Source: Theropithecus gelada (taxonomy: Eukaryota > Chordata > Mammalia > Primates > Cercopithecidae). From it: a stretch of 64,000 bases of DNA. Each line of letters starts with the position of its first letter. The first letter of the stretch is position 1. The translations under genes were made by a program, and so were the position numbers. Shown piece after piece: positions 57,785-64,000 of the stretch. Below the pieces are notes generated by a model. It was not told where the DNA came from. It worked only from the letters and a program-made list of their open reading frames with translations, and ran no database searches. The DNA lies in assembly GCF_003255815.1 (NCBI RefSeq), contig NC_037674.1:20109537-20173536 (forward strand), in the 5' to 3' direction.

Positions 57785-59487
57785 TTAAGTGTTAGTTTTT
57801 AAATGGTGGATTAAAAACTGATTATCCCCCTTCTCTTAGAAACTCATCCTTCTTTAAGTAAAAAACCACAAGGAGAATGAAAAATAGACAAACAATTTGC
57901 AATGAAACTAGAGACATCAAATAGCTTGGACTACAATCTGTGAGGAAGGACTGCCAAACATAGTGAAAGTCAAGCAGGAATGTGAGGGAGGATGCCTAGG
58001 GATGTGGACCTTACATGAAGGGAGGTGGTACTTTTCCAAAGAAAGTACCCCATCCTGTTGGCCATGACCCACAAGCCCTGGTACAGAACAAAGAGAACAG
58101 GCAAGCAGGCTTAAGCTGGGCTTTCCTGCAACCATTTGTTACACAGATTTGAGATATAGGAAAGGTGAAGTTGAACAAGGACAAATAGGCCGTATTTTCA
58201 GAAATCAGTCTGTTGCTGATGTAGAATGGAGGAGAGAGACTCTGCATTGCAAACGATGCTGCAGTGTTGATCACGGGGAAAAAAGAACCCATGGAACATT
58301 GTTTCATAAAGAAAACAGCCTCAAATATAACCCTGCCTCCATCCTCATACAAGTGTCTTGCAAATAGCTGATTCAGGAAGAACTCACCTCATTCAAAGAT
58401 GTTCAGAGAAATAAAAAATAAATAGCACCTATAAAACAACAATGGGAGAAAATGTCCAAAGCAAAGCACAGAAAGTTATGGAGCTAGAAGATATGTAAAA
58501 GAAATTAATAGAAATAAAAACTGGAGTGAGAAGCTTCAACATCTGTCTGATAAGAGTTTCAGAAAAAGAGGCTACAGAGAATGGTTGAAAGGCAACATTC
58601 AAAGAGAAGATGGCCATATTAGGTCCAGACAGGCAAGACCCAGGTTTGGGGAGATCAGATATCAGCAATAGGGAACACAGGCTATGTGAGAAACTATAGA
58701 GCAAAGGGCTAGAGACTCAAGCAAAAGCATTTTGACAACAAAAGTGAGAATCTAGATATGGAATGAGGGCAATATAAATAGTTATTAATGAGAATGGAAT
58801 TTGATCATGAAGCAAAGAATGTTTAGCCATGTTCCCGTGGCTAGAATAAATCTGAATATAAAGGAAACTAAGCCCATAAGGAGAGGTAAATATAAACTTC
58901 TAACTGGGAATGGGCAGGGTTAGGAATGAGGAACAGAGCAGTTCTGGATACTCCAATTCTCTAGTGGACGTATGGCAGATGGAAATAGCTCTGGCCTTGA
59001 GGATAGAGTTCTTTGAATTCCCTGATTCCACCAAAGACTTGAGTGTCAGAGCAAGTTTGTACTCCTCTGAGCTCCAGTTTTCCTTTTGGGAACAGGAGAG
59101 TAACCTCTGGACAAACTCTCAGGGATTTTGCCTCAGAGTACATCTTCTGTCTATATTTTTATCCTTCAGAGGAAGATGATATGCAAGTTGAAAATAGAAG
59201 CCTGGGACTTCTAGTTGCACTTTGCCCTGGTTCCATAAATGTAGTAAAGGTCCAGATATGAGCAGCTCATGGTCAGAGCCTCCATGTTATTCATTTCTAT
59301 GCCCCAGGAAGTATGGGCATAGAAACAAAGCTGGCATCACTGAATGTTTATTTACACCATTAGACCTTTAGGCACTGAGATTGAAGTCACTTCTGGTGGC
59401 TATTCATCAAATAGTAGCCCACCGTGGAAGACATTATATAGCATCCTGCAAAGCAGGATATTATTCAATGTAAAAATTCTGGCTCTG
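57785..59487. other. Gene-free sequence
   Basis: About 1.7 kb without a recognisable Alu or L1. Short frames (for example 57917-58352, 58910-59261) have no domain or splice support. Confidence 0.4.
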
Positions 59488-59790
59488 GGCTGGGCGTGGT
59501 GGCTCATACCTGTAATCCCAGCACTTTGGGAGGCCAAGGTGGGTGGATCACTTGAGGTCAGGAGTTCGAGACCAGCCTGGCCAACATGGTGAAACCCCGT
59601 CTCTACTAAAAATACAAAAAATTAGCCAGGTATGGTGGCACATGCCTGTAATCCCAGCTACTCGGGAGGCTGAGACAGAAGACTCGTTGAACCTGGGAGG
59701 CAGAGGTTGCAGTGAGCAGAGATCATGCCATTACACTCTAGCCTAGGCGAAACAGTGAGACTTTGTCTCAAAAAAAAAAAAAAAAAAAGT
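59488..59790 (+). repeat. Alu
   Basis: gctgggcgtggtggctcatacc ... gactttgtctc, with an A-run. Confidence 0.94.
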
Positions 59791-59817
59791 CAAATGGCTT
59801 CAATTTATTATTATTAA

Positions 59818-60122
59818 TTTTTTGAGACAGGGTCTTACTTTGTCACCCAGGCTAGAGTGTAGTGGCATGATCTAGGCTCACTGCAGCCTCAACGGCCCAG
59901 GTTCAAGTAATTCTCTAGCCTCAGCCAGTCTCCTGAGCAGCTGGGATTCCAGGCACACGCCACCACGCCCAGCTTTGTTTTTTTTGTTTTTTGTTTTTTT
60001 TTTGGTAGAGACAGGGTTTCACCATGTTGCTCAGGCTGGTCTCAAATTCCTGGGCTCAAGCAATCCACCTGCCTTGGCCTCCCAAAGTGCTGGGATTACA
60101 GGCGTGAGCCATTGTACTCGGC
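59818..60122 (-). repeat. Alu, inverted to the preceding one
   Basis: gagacagggtcttactttgtc ... cattgtactcggcc; less than 30 bases from the + strand Alu. Confidence 0.92.
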
Positions 60123-61671
60123 CTATAGCTTCCACTTTTTCAAAAATTGAGGTAAAATTCATACAACATAAAGTTAATATTTTAAAATGTACAATTCAGT
60201 GGCATTTAGTGCGTTCACCATGGTGTATAATAATCACCTCTATCTAGTTTCAAAACATTTTTGTCCTCCCAAAAGGACACCCCATGCCCAGTCACTTCCA
60301 GTGATATGAACAGTCACTCCCCATATCTCCTTCTCTCCAGCCCTGGCAACCAATAATCTGCTGTTTCTATAGACTTACCTGTTCTGTATATTTCCTATAA
60401 ATAGAATCGTATAATATGTGACCTTTTGTATCTGGATTTTGTCACTTAGCATAATGTTTTTGAGGTTCATCCATGTTGTACCATGTATGAGTACTTTATT
60501 CCCTTTTCTGACTGAATAATCTTCCATTGTATGAGTATGGCACACTTTTCCATTCATTAGTTAATGTGCATTTGGCTTGCTTCCACTTGTGCCTATTGTG
60601 AATAGTGCTGCTATTAACATTTATGTACAAGTTTTTGTTTGAATTTCAGTTCTTTTGGGTATATTCCTAGAAGTGGAATTGGTAGGTCTTATGGTAATTT
60701 TTTGTTTATATTTTTGAGGAACTGCCAAACTCATTTCCACAGTGGCTGCACAAATTTGTATTCTCAATTAACGATGTACAAGAGTCCATTTCTCTGTATC
60801 ACCAATACTTATTATTTTCCATTAAAAAATTATAGTAATATTAGTGAGTGTGAAGGGGTATTTCATTGTGGCTTCGATTTGAATTTTCCTAATGACTAGT
60901 AATACTAAGTATCTTCCCATGTGCTTGTCAGTCATTTGTTTATCTTCTTTGGATAATTGTCTATTCAAATCCTTTGTCCCTTTTAAAAATTGGGTTGTTT
61001 ATCTTTCTGCTACTGAGTTCTAAGAGTTCTTTATTTTGGATACCAGACTTTATCTGCTATAGGATTTGCAAATATTTTCTCCCATTCTGTAAGTTGTCTT
61101 TTCACTCTTTTGCAAAAAGAAAACTAAAAATAGTTTGTTTTGTGTGATGTCTTTATTGGTCTTTAGGACCAAGACAAGCTAGCCTCACAGAATGAATTAG
61201 GAAGTGTTCCCTCCTGTTTTTTTGGAAGAGTTTGAGAAAGACTGGTATTAATTCTTTAAATAGTTGGTAGGATTACCAGTGAAACCATCTGGTCCTGGGC
61301 TTTTCTTCATTGGGAGGATTTTGATTACTGATCTACTCGCTTTACCTGGTATAGGTCTGTTCAGATTTTCTATTTCTTCTTGAGTCAGTTTTGGTAGTTG
61401 ATGTGTTTCTGGAAATTTTTCCATTTCATCTGGGTTGCTCGTTTGTTGGCATACAATTGCTCATAGTTTCTTATAATTATTTCTATAAGATCTATACTAA
61501 TTTACCCGCTTTCATTTCTGATTTTAGTGATTTAAATCTTCTCTCTTTTTTTCTTTATTAGTCTACTTAACAGTTTCTAAATTTTGTGGATTTTCCCTCC
61601 AAAGAATTGCATTTTTATTTCATTAATTTTTCTCTATCCTTTTCTATTCTTTTATTTTGTTTTTCTTTTGC

Positions 61672-62284
61672 CTTTTTTTTTTTTTTTTGAGACAGGGCCT
61701 CACTCTATTGCCCAGGCTACAGTGCAGTGGCACGATCATGGCCCACTGCAGCCTTGACTTCCCGGGCCCAAATGATTCTCTCAGCTCAGTCTCCCAAATA
61801 GCTGGGGTTACAGGTACATGCACCACATCTGGCTTTTTTTTTTTTTTTTTTTTTTGAGATGGAGTCTTGCTCTGTCAACCAGACTGGAGTGCAATGGCAC
61901 GATCTCAGCTCACTGCAACCTCCCCCTCCCAGGTTCAAGTGATTCTCCTGCTTCAGCCTCCTGAGTAGCTGGGATTACAGGCACTCGTCACCACGCCTGG
62001 CTAATTTTTGTATTTTTAGTAGAGATGGGGTTTCACTACATTGGCCAGGCTGGTCTTGAACTCCTGACCTCAGTGATCTGCCCACCTCGGCCTCCCAAAG
62101 TGCTGAGATTACAGGCATGAGCCACCACACCTGGCCTTTTTAAAAATTATTATTTATAATTTTTAGTAGAGATGATGTCTTACTGTGTTGCCCAGGCTGG
62201 TCTCCAACTCCTGGGTTCAAGTGATCCTTCTGCTTTGGCCTCCCAAAGTGCTGGGATTACAGGCATGAGCCACCATGCTCTGCC
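61672..62284 (-). repeat. Old Alu split by a younger Alu
   Basis: First part 61672-61833 (gagacagggcctcactctattg ... catgcaccacatctggc) and second part 62137-62284 (tagtagagatgatgtcttactg ... caccatgctctgcc). Confidence 0.85.
61834..62136 (-). repeat. Alu nested in the old Alu
   Basis: Long T-run, gagatggagtcttgctctg ... caccacacctggcc. Confidence 0.93.
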
Positions 62285-62465
62285 TATATTCTTTACTCTT
62301 TCCTTCTGCTAGCTTTGGTTTGGCTTGTACCTGTCTTTCTAGTTCTAGGGAAAATTTTGGTTATTGATTTGTGGTCTTTCTTTTTTAATGTAGGTGTTTA
62401 TAGCTATAACTTTCCTTGTTAGCACTGTTTTCACTGTATCCCATAAGTTTTGGCATGCTGTGTTT

Positions 62466-62769
62466 TTTAATTTGTTTTTGAGACAGGGTCTTGTTTTGTC
62501 ACCCATGCTGGAGTGCGTAGGTGTGATCTTGACTCCCTGCAACCTCCACTTCCTGGGTTCAAGTGATCCTCCTACCTCAGCCTCCCCAGTAGCTGGGACC
62601 ATGGACATGTTCCATTATGCCCAGCTAATTTTTTTTCTTTTTGTATTTTTGGTAGAGGCAGGGTTTCACTAGTTTGTCCAGGCTGGTCTCAAGGTTCTGA
62701 GCACAAGTGATTGGCCTGCCTCAGCCTCCCAAAGTGCTGGGATTAGAGGTGTGAGCCACTGTGCACAGC
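62466..62769 (-). repeat. Alu, old
   Basis: gagacagggtcttgttttgtc ... cactgtgcacagcc. Confidence 0.9.
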
Positions 62770-62946
62770 CTGCATTTTTGTTTTTACTCATCTCAAAGTA
62801 TTTTCTAATATTACTTGTAATTTCTTCTTTGACCAATTGGTTAAGAATGTGTTGTTTAATTTTCACATATTTATGCATTTTCCAGTTTTCCTTCTGTTAT
62901 TGATTTTTAGTTTCATTCCATTGTAGTAAGAGATATTTTGTATGAT

Positions 62947-63250
62947 TTTTTTTTTTTTTTTTCCTGAGTCAAGGTCTTGCTCTGTCACCCAGGCTGGAGT
63001 ACAGTGGCACAACCTTGGCTCACTGCAGTCTTGACCTCCTGGGCTCAAGTAATCCTCTCACCTCAGCCTCCTGAGTAGCTAGGACTACAGGCATGTGTCA
63101 CCATGACCAGCTAATTTTTGTACTTTTTTTTTGGAGAGATAGGGTTTCATCATGTTGCCCAGGCTGGTCTCGAACTCTCGAGCTCAAGCAATCCACCTAC
63201 CTTGGCCTCCCAAAGTTTTGGGATTACAGGCATGTGCCACTGTGCCTGGC
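62947..63250 (-). repeat. Alu
   Basis: T-run, gagtcaaggtcttgctctg ... cactgtgcctggc. Confidence 0.92.
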
Positions 63251-64000
63251 TGGTTTTCATCTTTTAAAAATGTATTGAGACTTGTTTTCTGACCTAGCAT
63301 ATGATCTATCCTGGAGAATGTTCCATGTACACTTAAGAAAAATGTATATTCTGTTGTTGTTGGATGAAGTGTTCTTTATATGTCTATTAGGTCTAGTTGG
63401 CTTACAGTGTTGTTCAATTCTTCTGTTTCCTTACTGACCTTCTATCTTGTTGGTCTGTCCATTATTGAAACTGTGGGGTATTGGAATTTACAAGTATTAT
63501 TGTAGAACTATTTCTATCTTCAAATTTGTCTCTTTTTGCTTCACATATTTTGAGGCTCTGTTGTTGGGTGTGTATATGTTTATACTTGTTTTATCTTCTT
63601 AATGGATTGACCCTTTTATCATATCCTTGATAATGTCCTTCTTTGTATTCTTGTAACAAGTTTAACAATTTTTACCTTTAAGTCTATTTTACCTGATATA
63701 AGTAGAGCTACTACATCTTTTTTGGGTAAATATTTGTATGGATTATCTTTCCAACTTTTTACTTTCAACTTGTTTGTGTATTTGGTTCTAAGGTGAGTCT
63801 CCTGTAGATAGCCTATAGTTGGTTCATATTATTTTTATCCATTTTCCTAATCTCTGCCTTTCAGTCAGAAGTTAATCTATTTCATCTAAAGTAATTACTG
63901 ATAAGGAAAGACTTACCTATGCCATTTTGTTATTTATTTTCTATATGTGCTTTTTTGTTTCTAAATTCCTTCATTACTTCCCTTTTTTGTGATAGATTTT

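Larger units (their letters stand above)
60125..64000 (-). mobile_element. Antisense L1 (old L1M-type), ORF2 and 3' end, running off the window
   Basis: The 3' end starts near 60130 (aaaattgaggtaaaattcatac, gtacaattcagtggcattt), then ORF2 on the minus strand through reverse-transcriptase segments (gaaaccatctggtcctgggc near 61280; L1 sequence resumes at 62290-62465, 62770-62946 and 63251-64000). Interrupted by Alus at 61672-62284, 62466 and 62947. No intact frame. Confidence 0.85.

Noticed and set aside
57917..58367. Candidate exon or processed gene from overlapping frames
   Set aside because: No recognisable protein, no splice sites of note, and stops soon on both sides.

Overview
This is nuclear DNA of a primate, most probably an Old World monkey (cercopithecid). 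The evidence is a very high density of Alu and L1 elements, a readable beta-2-microglobulin gene (B2M) whose residues match the Old World monkey pattern rather than the human one, and young Alu copies carrying the 3' signature (tccgcccgtctcgg, aggcttgagccaccgcgcc) that I associate with cercopithecid AluY lineages. The arrangement matches human 15q21.1, where B2M is followed about 18 kb downstream by TRIM69 on the same strand.

Layout. 1-3350: decayed 3' half of a sense L1. 3370-7460: Alus, an unassigned repeat and gene-free sequence. 7862-9179: remnant of an endogenous retrovirus that looks like a LINE-mediated copy of a retroviral mRNA. 9180-11700: gene-free sequence, a polypyrimidine tract and a young Alu. 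11705-22690: one essentially full-length antisense L1, broken by Alus and by a MaLR-type LTR that itself contains an Alu; its 5' UTR holds about five degenerate tandem units. 22690-23900: another L1 3' end. 23940-25700: upstream region of B2M. 25697-32838: B2M promoter and four exons. 33166-43876: intergenic repeats, including three Tigger-like DNA transposons. 44071-44800: CpG-rich promoter assigned to TRIM69. 46895-47700: RNF4 processed pseudogene. About 52233-52303: candidate first coding exon of TRIM69 (ATGGAG followed by GTGAGT). 60125-64000: another antisense L1 running off the window. The TRIM69 RING, coiled-coil and SPRY exons are not in the window.

Main observation. The sequence upstream of and including B2M exon 1 (about 23.94-26.19 kb) is colinear with the sequence upstream of and including the TRIM69 promoter (about 38.79-44.54 kb), once later Alu, Tigger and LTR insertions are skipped. 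The similarity covers unique DNA (an exact 18-base match at 23999/38857), old MIR/L2 fragments, the interferon and NF-kB-like sites, the X2 and Y boxes of the MHC-type SXY module, the TATA region and exon 1. The copy at TRIM69 holds a decayed B2M exon 1: 66 nt against 67, ATG changed to GTG, donor GTGAGT changed to TTGAGT. I infer an ancient direct duplication that gave TRIM69 an MHC-class-I-style, interferon-responsive promoter.

B2M supplies the invariant light chain of MHC class I. TRIM69 is a TRIM-family E3 ligase reported to be interferon-inducible. A shared promoter ancestry would explain co-regulation of two unrelated neighbouring immune genes. Everything else I can identify is interspersed repeat or intergenic and intronic DNA in which I see no gene. 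PATL2, upstream of B2M on the opposite strand in human, has no exon that I can recognise here.
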